This document shows, in pieces, positions 35,801 to 45,016 of a DNA stretch of 64,000 nt (position 1 is the first letter of the stretch; every line of letters begins with the position of its first letter). The stretch is taken from the NCBI GenBank assembly GCA_021498095.1, contig JAIZWK010000001.1, positions 1,324,337 to 1,388,336 of the forward strand, given 5' to 3'. This DNA is from Candidatus Harpocratesius repetitus. Lineage in GTDB: Archaea; Asgardarchaeota; Lokiarchaeia; Sigyniarchaeales; Promethearchaeaceae. The notes beneath the pieces were generated by a model that made no database searches, was not told the origin of the DNA, and saw only the letters and a program-made list of their open reading frames with translations. A program made the translations under genes and the position numbers.

Positions 35801-36344
35801 CTTCTTGAGCCCTTTCTTCGTCTTTTTTCTGCAGAAATCTTAATTTTTTAGCTTCTTCATCATCTTCAGGTATTTCTTCTTCTTTCTTTTTTATTTCATC
35901 ATCAATTATTATTTCTTCGTCTTGTTCACGATCTTCTTGGATTAGTGCAATGGAACCATCTTCTAATAAAGAGTATCCTTCATCATCAACCATTTCTGAA
36001 TTTAATTTTTCTTCTAATTTCTGTAAATCTTCTTCACTTACTCCACCTCTTAAAAATGATAAATTTTGAAGTAACAAATCATCTTTAAGTTTAAAGGTAT
36101 ATTCTGGATGGCGTTTTGATTCTTTCCAATAAAAGGATTCTACTGCATCTAGACTGTTGTCTAAAAATTCAATGCAATATTGAGTATGTTTATTAAGTCC
36201 AAAATCAAAACCAACTAATTGAGTCCTTTTTCTGAAGAATTCAGCCACAGATCCCTGGCGAATTGTCTCAATAGGTGCTTCTTTAGTTGATGTTTTTTTA
36301 TGAGAAGTGTCAGATTTTTTTGAGGTTGAAGATTTTCGTGCCAT
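32880..36344 (-). CDS. top6B: DNA topoisomerase VI subunit B, enlarged
   Basis: A 1154-aa ATPase subunit; archaeal Top6B is usually about 530-650 aa. The GHKL ATPase shows CIEFLDNSLDAVESF near residue 57 (N box), DNGTGM near 237 and SQGFGSPSAFSDAQ near 265. The extra mass is in three places. An acidic, coiled insertion of about 130 residues separates the N box from DNGTGM. A Lys-rich coiled coil lies near 480-560. A C-terminal tail of about 220 residues, Lys/Ser-rich and probably disordered, ends in a winged-helix-like unit (TDLILQTMKNHKWLNIKDLI). The tail may bind DNA. First gene of the operon top6B-top6A-HEAT protein. Confidence 0.93.
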   Translation of the reverse strand: MARKSSTSKKSDTSHKKTSTKEAPIETIRQGSVAEFFRKRTQLVGFDFGLNKHTQYCIEFLDNSLDAVESFYWKESKRHPEYTFKLKDDLLLQNLSFLRGGVSEEDLQKLEEKLNSEMVDDEGYSLLEDGSIALIQEDREQDEEIIIDDEIKKKEEEIPEDDEEAKKLRFLQKKDEERAQEVQNIMEGIKNFIFPIQVLVEREPFVIIQLTEKEAQEVFADSSKTKKEVFEYDFEIFDNGTGMAPIDLEKFGKYLASSKSQKLRQTRGSQGFGSPSAFSDAQNTTGKPITVVSKDINHIYGICSQFYTTSKNNKEYVVPPTEIECPFEHGTYIRLHYINVKYRKGFIDSYIQMTALTNPHITIIFLDPYGNEEIYPRRVSRFPREPTYALPHPSSVNIGDFQDLLRTSNKLTLSAFLQDNFVRLSSGLAKDILFNAEIELERELNLLNLSHGIITWAHNELEKIYFARKEKRIFGRAKKPREKWVIYHIDNQDNLTQYWEIVKSYNKIKDSIKQRNRQIKKIAKKISTLSIKKEISAQKKKISTLEKEITSDLKQLGKMKKTLSNVVKNFVLGESNEVTDVSITDKIEEGVKELLISNARPNSLTQKQTEALFKSFKAQKYMSPPSDPAVPIGASVLETTLIKEFNLNPAFRTDLFHDLEKTIISLSENEAQNFSYRILYKFLQPLYFSNEISYKDLLLEDINAEIEEYRNLFQKFDVLHNIEEDFIYGHTRPPTSGKGLAFVVEAGIAISPKIPQAKTAQQVLMRYVNRTPKMRDNSDCAIWKGCQMVNWKNYKLDTFDNGIPKGSIRILVNVSGPYVHLMFKSQSKNALAEDEVLLKEIKYCLETIGRKIRNYQNRKQKRENRRKRSKVIEKYIPIFVTSLVNIVQNIDSENAPTREELEVQIQRRLEGKLEVPEQLEEKKEEFIGPSAEEIKAELIKHRKQQKPIELQSNNEFQEEKGINKIKVNESHLKSTEADIVSNKKAVNHKSSLTSAPKSVQKVDEIIEQWKSKSNKKKSSKKVIKLKDQISQSESEIRTTKKKISIKKTQKITSKSKISEKKQRMLPQSMKVNEASLPKKLIKPKSKIRVITTDLILQTMKNHKWLNIKDLIKLLDIKDVKDARYLQLKLKQLTREKKLLLTIQGGRTFWKLNPN

Positions 36345-36596
36345 TCTGATTCAAAATTCCTTTATTGAGAATAATTCTTCCATTTAATCATCCTATCCAT
36401 ACTCGACAAAATTGAAAGAATTTCTAACTAATTTTTCAAATCCGATCTATCTAACGATCTTAATAAGGATTTGCATTTAAGCCCAATAAAAAAAATTTCT
36501 GATTTTTTCATCTTTTTTAGGAATAATTATGCACCTTAGTATTATATGATGGTATATTCTAAACTTTTAATTACTTGCTTATATGTTTTCTTTATT

Positions 36597-37895
36597 ATGA
36601 ATAATAACTGGCAATCTCAAACTCATCCTACAAAAGATATTCAAGGAATTACGAGTTCAAAACTATATGGAAAGAAATTCTGCATTTGCTTAACTGGAAG
36701 TGTAGCTGTCATCAATGCACCAACACTAGCTAGGGAATTAATGCGACATGGTGCAGAAGTATTCACAGTAATGACTAAAGAAGCTACTGATTTACTTCAA
36801 GCAGAATTAATGGAATGGGCAACTGGCAATCCAGTGATATTGGACATAACAGGGCAAATAGAACATATTTCAATGGCAGGAGAAAGGGAAAACAGTAAAG
36901 GTTTTGCCGATATGATCATTATTTATCCTGCAACAGCAAATACAATTGGAAAAATGGCTAATGGCATTTCAGATACTGCAGTTACAGCTATAACTACCGT
37001 AGCTTTGGGAAGTAAAACACCCATGATTGTTGTTCCTGCAATGCATGATTCTATGTATAAAAATCCAATTGTTAAGGAAAATATTGAAAAATTGCGTTCC
37101 TTAGGAGTACGGATTGTAAATCCTAGAATGGAGGAAAATAAAGCAAAAATTGCTACTGCTGAAGATGTATTGTTGTCTGTATTTGACTTTATTGATTTAA
37201 AAACAATTGAACAGGATTTTCAGAATAGAAAAGTATTGGTAACAGCTGGAACAACTCGAGAATGGATTGATCAAGTTCGATTTTTATCTAATCCTGCATC
37301 TGGTCGGATGGGAATTGCTATTGCTGAAGCGTTAATTGATAGAGGTGCCAATGTTGTTCTATTTTTAGGACCTTCTTCACTTAAACCATCTCCACATCCA
37401 AAACTTATTGTAAAACATCCTATATCAACACAAGATTTTGTTGATTTTGCTTCTGAAGAGTTGAAGAATGGGGATTATGATATTTTAATTTCTGCAGCTG
37501 CATTAGCAGATTTCACCCCTAAACAGATTTATAATGGAAAAATCACATCCGATTTAGAAGAACTGCAGATTAATTTAGTATCAACTCCTAAACTTATTAA
37601 GGTTGCACGTAATATTGCTCCTAAATTGTTTATTGTTGGATTTAAAGCAGAATCTCTGCTGCAGCAAGAAAAAATAATCGAAAACGCTTATAAACGATTA
37701 AAAAGTTCAAATCTTAATCTTATTGTTGCTAATTCTGTTCATCCTGAAGCAACTGATCGGGGTTTTAATGCAATAAGTAATGAAGTTTTCGTTATAAATT
37801 CTAAAAAAGAAATAAAACACTTTAAATTAGCATCAAAATTGGAAATTGCTCATCATATTCTGGATTGTGTAAATGGCGAAATAAGTAATTCTTAA
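36597..37895 (+). CDS. coaBC: Phosphopantothenoylcysteine decarboxylase / phosphopantothenate-cysteine ligase
   Basis: A 432-aa bifunctional enzyme of coenzyme A synthesis. The CoaC half (flavin decarboxylase) shows CICLTGSVAVINAPTLAREL, IIYPATANTIGKMANGI and VPAMHDSMYKNP; the CoaB half (ligase) starts at VLVTAGTTREWIDQVRFLSN with GRMGIAIAEALIDRGANV. The ATG at 36597 is preferred to 36546 because the longer form adds a hydrophobic, membrane-like stretch foreign to this cytoplasmic enzyme and has no ribosome-binding site. The transcript may be leaderless with a TATA-like run just upstream. The top6 operon diverges from it. CoA made here would feed the acyl-CoA enzymes later in the window. Confidence 0.93.
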   Translation: MNNNWQSQTHPTKDIQGITSSKLYGKKFCICLTGSVAVINAPTLARELMRHGAEVFTVMTKEATDLLQAELMEWATGNPVILDITGQIEHISMAGERENSKGFADMIIIYPATANTIGKMANGISDTAVTAITTVALGSKTPMIVVPAMHDSMYKNPIVKENIEKLRSLGVRIVNPRMEENKAKIATAEDVLLSVFDFIDLKTIEQDFQNRKVLVTAGTTREWIDQVRFLSNPASGRMGIAIAEALIDRGANVVLFLGPSSLKPSPHPKLIVKHPISTQDFVDFASEELKNGDYDILISAAALADFTPKQIYNGKITSDLEELQINLVSTPKLIKVARNIAPKLFIVGFKAESLLQQEKIIENAYKRLKSSNLNLIVANSVHPEATDRGFNAISNEVFVINSKKEIKHFKLASKLEIAHHILDCVNGEISNS

Positions 37896-38018
37896 AATCT
37901 TAATCAAAATATTTATCTGTAAAATTCGATTTTTTCTTGAATTTTTTATTTTCATTAATTTTCCACAAAAGTTATAAAAGTCAACGACAAAAGTATATAT
38001 TGAAGGGGTGGGGTTTTT

Positions 38019-38489
38019 TTGTCTTTTTTAGAAATAACTTACAATGATTTTTATCTTAATCGAAATAAAGAAATTCGTATTATTAGTTGTGAACAAATTT
38101 GTGGAAAACAAATTAGGATTAATTTTGGAGAAGATTCCGTCAAGAGTAAAATGGAAGATATTCACAGTAAAGATCCTCACAGATATAAAATAAATAAAGG
38201 GAAAAATGTATTTAAAGTTCAAAGTTCAAATTTTACCGATATTACGACAACTTCAAATGGTACTTCACCATGGTTTTTAGTTCGTGCACATAAATCTAAT
38301 CGCAAACAAATTAATTTTCTTTTTTTAAATCAAGTTCTTTGGGGTCTGGAAATTTCTAGTGGACTACGGATGAAAAAAAGTTGTGAAACGTATGGACCTG
38401 ATAAAATAGCGGAGTATCTTTTAAAAAAGGTGAATTCTATTTTTACAGAACCTGAAAAATGGCACCAAATTGAATTTTATTGTCGTTAA
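38019..38489 (+). CDS. Unknown 156-aa protein
   Basis: Not recognised. The product is a soluble, basic protein with alternating strands and one helix (GPDKIAEYLLKKVNSIF) near its end, no signal peptide, no membrane helix. TTG at 38019 is the likely start: a GAAGGGGTGGGG ribosome-binding site lies about 5 bases ahead and no ATG is near. It sits 123 bases after coaBC and 130 ahead of the RecJ-like gene, all on the same strand. Confidence 0.55.
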   Translation: MSFLEITYNDFYLNRNKEIRIISCEQICGKQIRINFGEDSVKSKMEDIHSKDPHRYKINKGKNVFKVQSSNFTDITTTSNGTSPWFLVRAHKSNRKQINFLFLNQVLWGLEISSGLRMKKSCETYGPDKIAEYLLKKVNSIFTEPEKWHQIEFYCR

Positions 38490-38619
38490 TTTAATTTTTA
38501 TTCCTTTTTGATAATTTTAATTCATCCTTATTTTTATTATTGAATTTTAACTTACAATAAATGTTGTCGATTAATAGAATTAATTAAAAATATTGCTGAG
38601 AATCTTTTCTTATCATTAA

Positions 38620-40164
38620 TTGGTGATATTTATTCCTCTCAAAGAATTGTTGACGGCAATTGAAAGACTTAAAGTCTTTTTTCTGGAAAAAATAGGGCAA
38701 TCTCAAGAAAAGGATTTAATAACTAAAGATTTACAAACGAGTACGCAAGATTCTGTTCCAAATAACGATGTATCTTCAAAGCAGAGTGGATATTCTCCTA
38801 AAATTTTTAAAAAAAGCATCCATATATATAGCCATTTAGATGCAGATGGGCTTTGTAGTGCAGCAATAATTGCAAGAATGTTGGAAAGGAAAGGAATTGG
38901 ATTTCAAATTACCATATTGCGTCAACTAGAATTGCAATACATTCAAAATATCGCTGAAGAGCAACAAAAATATAATCGATTTATTATTTTTTCAGATTTT
39001 GGTTCAGGACAAATAGAATTTATTGAAAAGTATTTTCAATCTGATGATTATATAATATTAGATCATCATAAACCTGAATTTGAATCAAAAAAGCCTGAAA
39101 TTAACCATGTTAATCCCTATTATTATGGAATTCGCGGAGATGATGAAATTTCAGGGGCAGGTGTGTGTTATCTGTTTGCAAAAGTAATGGATTCGAGAAA
39201 CCAAGATTTAGCATATATCGGAATTATTGGAGCAATTGGAGATATGCAAAATAATGCTGAAAAAGGAGAATTTCACGGTGTTAATAAAGTAATATTAGAA
39301 GATGCATTGGCTACTAATCAAATAACAGTGGAATTTAATTTAGCAATTTCTCGAACAAAAACATTGGCATATGCTATAGCTTATACACTTCCAATAGTTT
39401 TACCAAAATTAACAGATAGTTTATCGAATGTTGAATTATTTCTAAAAAAAAATCAAATTAGATCAACTGATGAATTAGGAAATCCCAGAACTTTTCTCGA
39501 TCTTTCTAATTTAGAGCGTAAAACGCTGTTAAATGCATTGATCAAATTTGCTTTGGTTGAATGTGGTATGAATCCAAAAAAAAGCAAAGAATTACTTCAA
39601 AATATCTATATATTAAATGATTTTAATGAAAAATACAAAATCTCTGATGCAAGAGAAATGTCAAGTTTGCTAAATGCTTGTGGAAGAGGTGGTAACAGTT
39701 CGTTCGGAATAGCTGCTTTATTAGGAGATGAAGATTCTCTTAAAAAAGCTATTGAATTTAGTAAATCATATAAACATGAAATTTTTCTAGGGGTTAACCG
39801 TGCGCGTGAAAATATTCGAGAATATGAATTTATTAGAACAGTATATGAACAATCAATAAACGAAAAAACAATTGGCACGATATGTTCTATATTACTGCAT
39901 TCAGGTGATTTAATCGATAAACCACTTATTGCCTTTGCAGATTCTGATAATCACACTATGAAAGTTTCTGCCCGTGCAGATAAAAATTTAATTGAACAAG
40001 GGATTGATCTTGGAATAATAATGCGTAAAGCTTGCCAAAAAATAGGAATTGAAGATCCCGCTGGTGGGCACCCTCCTGCTGCTGGTGCTAAAATACCAAC
40101 AAAAAAATTGGGTGATTTCATAGCAATAGTAAATGATCTCACAGGTACTCAAATGAAAAAATAA
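38620..40164 (+). CDS. RecJ/GAN-like DHH-family nuclease
   Basis: A 514-aa DHH-DHHA1 phosphoesterase, the archaeal RecJ group related to GINS-associated nuclease and eukaryotic Cdc45. IYSHLDADGLCSAAIIAR near residue 68 holds motif I, FSDFGSG near 125 motif II, ILDHHKPE near 146 the DHH motif and IGAIGDMQN near 205 motif IV. GGHPPAAGA near residue 482 marks the DHHA1 domain. The metal-binding residues are present, so it is probably an active exonuclease in replication or repair. The start is taken as GTG at 38620; about 60 residues precede the first motif and part of them may be untranslated. Confidence 0.85.
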   Translation: MVIFIPLKELLTAIERLKVFFLEKIGQSQEKDLITKDLQTSTQDSVPNNDVSSKQSGYSPKIFKKSIHIYSHLDADGLCSAAIIARMLERKGIGFQITILRQLELQYIQNIAEEQQKYNRFIIFSDFGSGQIEFIEKYFQSDDYIILDHHKPEFESKKPEINHVNPYYYGIRGDDEISGAGVCYLFAKVMDSRNQDLAYIGIIGAIGDMQNNAEKGEFHGVNKVILEDALATNQITVEFNLAISRTKTLAYAIAYTLPIVLPKLTDSLSNVELFLKKNQIRSTDELGNPRTFLDLSNLERKTLLNALIKFALVECGMNPKKSKELLQNIYILNDFNEKYKISDAREMSSLLNACGRGGNSSFGIAALLGDEDSLKKAIEFSKSYKHEIFLGVNRARENIREYEFIRTVYEQSINEKTIGTICSILLHSGDLIDKPLIAFADSDNHTMKVSARADKNLIEQGIDLGIIMRKACQKIGIEDPAGGHPPAAGAKIPTKKLGDFIAIVNDLTGTQMKK

Positions 40165-40196
40165 AAATATTCGATTGTTTTTCTTTAGTAATTTTC

Positions 40197-41303
40197 TTAA
40201 AGACGTATTAATTCTGCTTCAAATTGGAGAACATCTTCAATTTTTACCGATTTTTCAATCCTTATTTCTTTTTTAAGCCCATAGTATGCGCATGCCAATC
40301 GTGCTGCAGCAATTATTTCGGCTTTTTGTAACGGTTCAGAATCAGGGGATGCCCCAGTAAGTTCATATCTTTGATTTTTAACGCGATCTAACAGTTCAGC
40401 TATACGAATGACTATTTTGAAGTTTAATTGGTTAAGAATTGCCACTCGGGTTATATTATTGACATCAAAAAAGCCAAGTGATTCAAATTTTGATGATAAG
40501 TATCCCTTCAAATTCATTGAGTTTTTCTCGCATTCTATTTCAAGCCAATCGTCAATACTTAAATCCCGACGAATGAATACCATTTCCCAATCAATTCCAA
40601 TAGCTTTTAAAAAGTTTAACAAATCATCATTAATTGATTCGGCTTTAATGATTGTATAGAGTTGAATGGCTGCATATTTCATATTCCTTTGCATAAACAA
40701 ACCACGTTGTTGCAAATTGTTAATCAGTTTAAACTCAATCGACGAAATTCCAAGTGATGGCTCTCGAATTTTAGCTTCTAATAAAATGATGTTACCTCGT
40801 TCGTGATCAAATATTCTATCGCAAACACCTATTACACTATCATTTGCTGCTATAAAATCTAATAGTCCACCCATTGTAGGTTCAACATCCATAGAATATA
40901 GGTCGGATTCGTCAATTGTTACATAATCTCCTTCACCGGAACCAACAGCAATTCGGACTGATAGCAGAGAAATTTCGCGATTGTCTCCAAATGTGGTTTG
41001 AACAGCAAAATTTAATGGTTCAATTTCCTTCTCTATGATTTTTATATCTGCTAATAAAGATTCAAAAGGATCAGGGTTTTTTAAGTACTGATTTATTACA
41101 GGTGCTTCAGAAGCATTGACTGTTAGATCATATTCACTTAAGTCTTTTTTAATAATTAAATACAATCCTCCTTCGCGTTTATAATAAGTTAAACTAGTGT
41201 TTTTGTCAATTGATGCATGGAATTTGGTAGAACCTTTCTTTCCCGTCCTTTTACTAATTGTTTTTTTCCATAGACGCGATTCATTTGAGGATCGTCTGCT
41301 CAT
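40197..41303 (-). CDS. Unknown 368-aa protein
   Basis: Not recognised. The first 30 residues are very basic (SRRSSNESRLWKKTISKRTGKKG), which suggests nucleic-acid binding. The middle contains an acidic, strand-rich domain (VRIAVGSGEGDYVTIDESD). The last 70 residues are helical (EPLQKAEIIAAARLACAYYG), with a look of cyclin-like or TFB-like helices, but no assignment is made. It lies convergent to the RecJ-like gene and divergent from SepSecS. Confidence 0.55.
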   Translation of the reverse strand: MSRRSSNESRLWKKTISKRTGKKGSTKFHASIDKNTSLTYYKREGGLYLIIKKDLSEYDLTVNASEAPVINQYLKNPDPFESLLADIKIIEKEIEPLNFAVQTTFGDNREISLLSVRIAVGSGEGDYVTIDESDLYSMDVEPTMGGLLDFIAANDSVIGVCDRIFDHERGNIILLEAKIREPSLGISSIEFKLINNLQQRGLFMQRNMKYAAIQLYTIIKAESINDDLLNFLKAIGIDWEMVFIRRDLSIDDWLEIECEKNSMNLKGYLSSKFESLGFFDVNNITRVAILNQLNFKIVIRIAELLDRVKNQRYELTGASPDSEPLQKAEIIAAARLACAYYGLKKEIRIEKSVKIEDVLQFEAELIRL

Positions 41304-41432
41304 ATATATATAAAATTAAGGTTAGTTTAAATTAATATCCATAAAGAAATCAAAGAAGTATCGAAAAAAAATGAATAGAAGATAGAAATAAAATTAAAAA
41401 GTGATTAAGATGCTTGTGTATTGAAGAAAAAT

Positions 41433-42821
41433 ATGTGGGATAAAAAATTTTTGCAGCTTTTTTCTCATCTTGGTGTACCAGATCATATGCTAAAGCGCTC
41501 TTTTACTGGATTTTCTGCGCATTGGAATAAAATAAAAGAACTATTGAATCATCGTGTTTTACCAGAAAATGGTTGGGATGATGAATTGATCCGACATTTA
41601 TTATTACTTTTGAACTACTTAGATTCTGATAAAGATCCATTTGCTATAAGAATTGGGGAAAGAGAAGGACGCGTGTCAACGCCCTTATTAAGAGAATTAA
41701 GTGGTGATTTTTGCCATGGGGTAGGTCGTAGTGGTAATCTCACAGCAGCACAACCAAAGGCTGCAGGTGCCTCTTTAATGCAAAATTTGACTAACAAATT
41801 AGTTCTTTCTCTTATCCAAGATGTAGGTATGTCAAATGCAAAATCTGCTTTAACCGTTCCTATGGGAACAGGTATGAGCATCGGTCTTGCTTTGAAAGGT
41901 TGTTTAGACTATTACAACATTAGTATTCATCAAAAACCATTTGTCTTGATGACACAAATTGATCATAAATCACCAAAAAAGGGCATTGAATTCATTGGGG
42001 CAAAAGTACTTACCATTTCTGGAAAATTTGGAAAAAATCATTGGGCACATGAAGGTGTATATGTAGGTCAAGATGATATTGAACGACTTTTTTCTTCTCA
42101 ACCAGATAAGATCGCCGCTATTGTTAGCAATTGTGCCTTTTTTGCCCCGAGAGTACCTGATAATCTCAAAAGTATTGCAAAATTTGCTCAAAAACATAAT
42201 TTAATTCATATTATTAATGATGCATATGGTATTCAATCTCCGCGTCTTGTTTCTTTAATTCGTAGTGCAATAGATGCTGGTAAAGTAGATGCAGTAATTC
42301 AAAGTACAGATAAATGTTTTTTAACTCCTGTAGGTGGTGCAGTTATTATATCACCAAATGCATCTATTATTCAATCAATTAGCAATTCCTATGCAGGTCG
42401 TGCGTCTGCTGCTCCAATTCTTCATCTTTTAGTATCTTTACTCAGCATGGGAAAGAATGGATATAAAAAAAGGATTGCATCTCGACAAAAAGCACGTGAA
42501 TTACTTGAATCTCAAATGCAAGAACTTGCTGGAAAATATAACGAACGAATTTTTCAATGTTCTAATCCTGTTTCTTGTGCAATGACTTTAGAGAATCTTT
42601 CGATAGAAAAGATCTCTCAATTAGGCGGATATCTTTATAATCTGCGAGTTACTGGGCCTAGGGTCATCAATGTACATAAAAATGAATTTGGCTCATGTAC
42701 TACTAAAGATCAACTTCCAATTTCATATTTGGTTATGAATGCAGCTATAGGTGTGGAAGAAATCCATATCAAAGAGGCAATTAACCGTCTCCAAAAAGCT
42801 TTCCATCAATTATGTAAATGA
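41433..42821 (+). CDS. spcS: O-phosphoseryl-tRNA(Sec) selenium transferase (SepSecS)
   Basis: A 462-aa PLP enzyme that turns phosphoseryl-tRNA(Sec) into selenocysteinyl-tRNA(Sec), the archaeal/eukaryotic route to selenocysteine. Close matches to the eukaryotic enzyme are visible: FCHGVGRSGNLTAAQPKAAG (phosphate loop), VPMGTGMSIGL, NCAFFAPRVPDNLKSIAKFA, HIINDAYGIQS, STDKCFLTPVGGAVI with the PLP lysine, and YAGRASAAPILHLLVSLLSM. The N-terminal helices for tRNA binding are present and the length is normal. ATG at 41433 (MWDKKF) is preferred over the TTG at 41421. It implies that the organism makes selenoproteins. Serine-pathway genes lie 6 kb downstream. Confidence 0.95.
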   Translation: MWDKKFLQLFSHLGVPDHMLKRSFTGFSAHWNKIKELLNHRVLPENGWDDELIRHLLLLLNYLDSDKDPFAIRIGEREGRVSTPLLRELSGDFCHGVGRSGNLTAAQPKAAGASLMQNLTNKLVLSLIQDVGMSNAKSALTVPMGTGMSIGLALKGCLDYYNISIHQKPFVLMTQIDHKSPKKGIEFIGAKVLTISGKFGKNHWAHEGVYVGQDDIERLFSSQPDKIAAIVSNCAFFAPRVPDNLKSIAKFAQKHNLIHIINDAYGIQSPRLVSLIRSAIDAGKVDAVIQSTDKCFLTPVGGAVIISPNASIIQSISNSYAGRASAAPILHLLVSLLSMGKNGYKKRIASRQKARELLESQMQELAGKYNERIFQCSNPVSCAMTLENLSIEKISQLGGYLYNLRVTGPRVINVHKNEFGSCTTKDQLPISYLVMNAAIGVEEIHIKEAINRLQKAFHQLCK

Positions 42822-42919
42822 AATTGATCAATATAATAAAAAAACAATGCCAAATCTAAAATTTTTTATTATTGATTAACAATAATTGAGTATAAGAAAG
42901 AGTTATTGGAGAGAATCAC

Positions 42920-43627
42920 ATGGGATTATTGCAAGAATTCATGAAAATAAACAAGATATGGCCTTCAAAATCACTAAAATTGCCCTATTCTAGTCTTTCG
43001 AAATTAGAGATGTTTGAGTTGGGTTATTTTGCTACAAGTGAAGTGCCCCATCGTTGTTTTTCAATTAAACTTAATCCAGGAAATGATCATTTGAAAGATG
43101 TCGCCTTGTTGTATAATAGCGCTTCAAAGCAATTTGTCAGCCTCCTGAATCATGAAGAAGGATTAGTTATTACTCTTTTCGAAAGTTCTAAAGAAAATTT
43201 GGATGCTCATCTTTCTACCATCGAAGAAAAAATAAAACGCTATATCGCACAATTAATAGAAAAACCTGATGATATACGGGATCAAATAATCAAGTGTATT
43301 CTTGTAGAACGAAAATTAGATGAGGCTATGCATTTATCTCTATCTAACGAAGTAAGTCGTCGAGTTTATTTTGCTATTGGTGAATGTCGTGAACGAGCTG
43401 CTCTTATTCCAATTTTCCAAAATTCAAAAGGTGCTGATTTAGTTCAGCTAGCTTTGCATAAATGGATGGATACCGCATTGAATTTGCCTCAAGATACTAC
43501 TTTTCCTTCTGAAAAAACTAAAGGATTAGTTAAAAATTTCCTCCAAATTAAAAAATGGTTAATTGAATTAATTTCTAATCAACTTGCTGGAATATCGACA
43601 CTAAAAGAAGAGAATACTATTGAATAA
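42920..43627 (+). CDS. Unknown 235-aa protein
   Basis: Not recognised. A beta-rich front (HRCFSIKLNPGN, VALLYNSASKQFVSLL) is followed by mostly helical sequence, with Cys, Glu and Arg in IGECRERAALIPIF. No signal peptide or membrane helix. A GGAGAG ribosome-binding site lies 8 bases ahead of the ATG. It is 98 bases downstream of SepSecS and 30 ahead of the UPF0248 gene, so it may be part of the same transcript. Confidence 0.55.
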   Translation: MGLLQEFMKINKIWPSKSLKLPYSSLSKLEMFELGYFATSEVPHRCFSIKLNPGNDHLKDVALLYNSASKQFVSLLNHEEGLVITLFESSKENLDAHLSTIEEKIKRYIAQLIEKPDDIRDQIIKCILVERKLDEAMHLSLSNEVSRRVYFAIGECRERAALIPIFQNSKGADLVQLALHKWMDTALNLPQDTTFPSEKTKGLVKNFLQIKKWLIELISNQLAGISTLKEENTIE

Positions 43628-43657
43628 TTAAATAATTATATTCATTTTTGATTTTTT

Positions 43658-43918
43658 ATGAATATTCGTGAAATATTACTTCGCTTTCTTTGGGATCCAA
43701 AATTTCAATCAGAAATTTCCTTCATCAGTGTATTATATGAGAGTAGAGGATTTAAAAACGAGCGTGAATTTGTTTTATTTAGTGAAATTTCGAAAATTGG
43801 GAAAAAGTTTATCTGGATAAAACATGTTGGGAAAATTGAAGAAAAATTAATTCCAATCCACCGAATTCGGAAAATAATTAATATTTCAACCAATAAAGTA
43901 TATTTTTCTCATGAATAA
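43658..43918 (+). CDS. UPF0248 (DUF504) family protein
   Basis: An 86-aa basic protein matching the archaeal UPF0248 family: REILLRFLWDPKF at the start, then a strand-rich core, and the signature IPIHRIRKIINISTNKV near the end. Length matches the family. Members are thought to bind RNA but the role is not established. It is followed 60 bases later by the Nog1-like GTPase gene, a setting that fits a role in RNA or ribosome work. Confidence 0.8.
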   Translation: MNIREILLRFLWDPKFQSEISFISVLYESRGFKNEREFVLFSEISKIGKKFIWIKHVGKIEEKLIPIHRIRKIINISTNKVYFSHE

Positions 43919-43978
43919 TTCAATCGATTTTTTCAAAAACTCTTTTTAAAATGTTGAATTCTTCTATTTAAGAGTATA

Positions 43979-45016
43979 ATGAAAAGCCCCTTTGAGAAAT
44001 TTTATCGAGTTTGGACTGCTCAGGAATTATTAGATTATGCGTTTTCAAAAGCATCGTCGAAAACAGCGTCTCTCCCTAAAATGCTTCCAAATTTAGAGAA
44101 AGTTAAAAGAAAAGAAATTAAACGAATGGAAAATGCAGTTACTATTCTAATTGAAAAACTTTCTTTAATTATTAAATCTGTTCCAAATTTAGATGAACTT
44201 CCTGCCTTTTACCGGAAGTTGAGTCATCTTTTAGTAGATAATGATGAATTACGTAACGCTTTAGGAAGAATTAATGGTGTTATTCCTGTTTTAAAACGTT
44301 TATTTAAACAATATCGTCGTAAAATTGGTCAACAAATTAATCCAAAACAAGCTGGTCTTTCAAGAACGGAATTCTTTGGAAGATGTTCTTCAGTTGTAAG
44401 ACAGATGGATTCTACTCTTCACTTTTTGGAAGAATGTAGGGTAAAATTGCATGATATTCCTCCTGTAGATTTGGAAATACCAAGTGTGGTGGTAGCAGGA
44501 TATCCAAATGTTGGTAAATCAACTTTAGTTGGAAGGTTATCATCAGCAAAACCACAAGTTTCAGAATATCCATTCACAACAAAACAGATTTATTTAGGTT
44601 CTTATCGAGATGAATATGATTCAAAATTCTTTCAAGTTATTGATACTCCAGGAATCTTAGATCGACCTATGAGTCAACGAAATACCATTGAAAAGCAGGC
44701 AATTTTAGCTTTAAATACTATAGCTTCTATAATACTATTCGTTTTTGATCCAACTCCCTCATCAGGCTATGAAGTTTCTAAACAGATAAATTTATATCAC
44801 GAAATTCGGGAAAATTTTGCAGATGATTTTGAGATACCCTTAAAAATTGTAATTAATAAAATTGATTTGGCTTCAGATAGTGAAATTCAAGATCTCCTCT
44901 CTCAATTACAATTATCTGAATCTGAAGTAACATTCATTAATGCAAAAGATGGAAAAAATGTCGAGGATCTAATTAACTACCTTCTTGAATTCATGAAAGA
45001 GCAATTACATCCATAA
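43979..45016 (+). CDS. Nog1-type ribosome-assembly GTPase
   Basis: A 345-aa GTPase of the Obg/Nog1 family, which helps assemble the large ribosomal subunit. The N-terminal helical domain (FEKFYRVWTAQELLDYAFSK) is typical of Nog1. The G motifs are GYPNVGKST near residue 174 (G1), DTPGILD near 222 (G3), NKIDLA near 300 (G4) and FINAKDGKN (G5). Length matches the archaeal form, shorter than the eukaryotic one. It ends one base before the convergent acyl-CoA gene. Confidence 0.92.
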   Translation: MKSPFEKFYRVWTAQELLDYAFSKASSKTASLPKMLPNLEKVKRKEIKRMENAVTILIEKLSLIIKSVPNLDELPAFYRKLSHLLVDNDELRNALGRINGVIPVLKRLFKQYRRKIGQQINPKQAGLSRTEFFGRCSSVVRQMDSTLHFLEECRVKLHDIPPVDLEIPSVVVAGYPNVGKSTLVGRLSSAKPQVSEYPFTTKQIYLGSYRDEYDSKFFQVIDTPGILDRPMSQRNTIEKQAILALNTIASIILFVFDPTPSSGYEVSKQINLYHEIRENFADDFEIPLKIVINKIDLASDSEIQDLLSQLQLSESEVTFINAKDGKNVEDLINYLLEFMKEQLHP

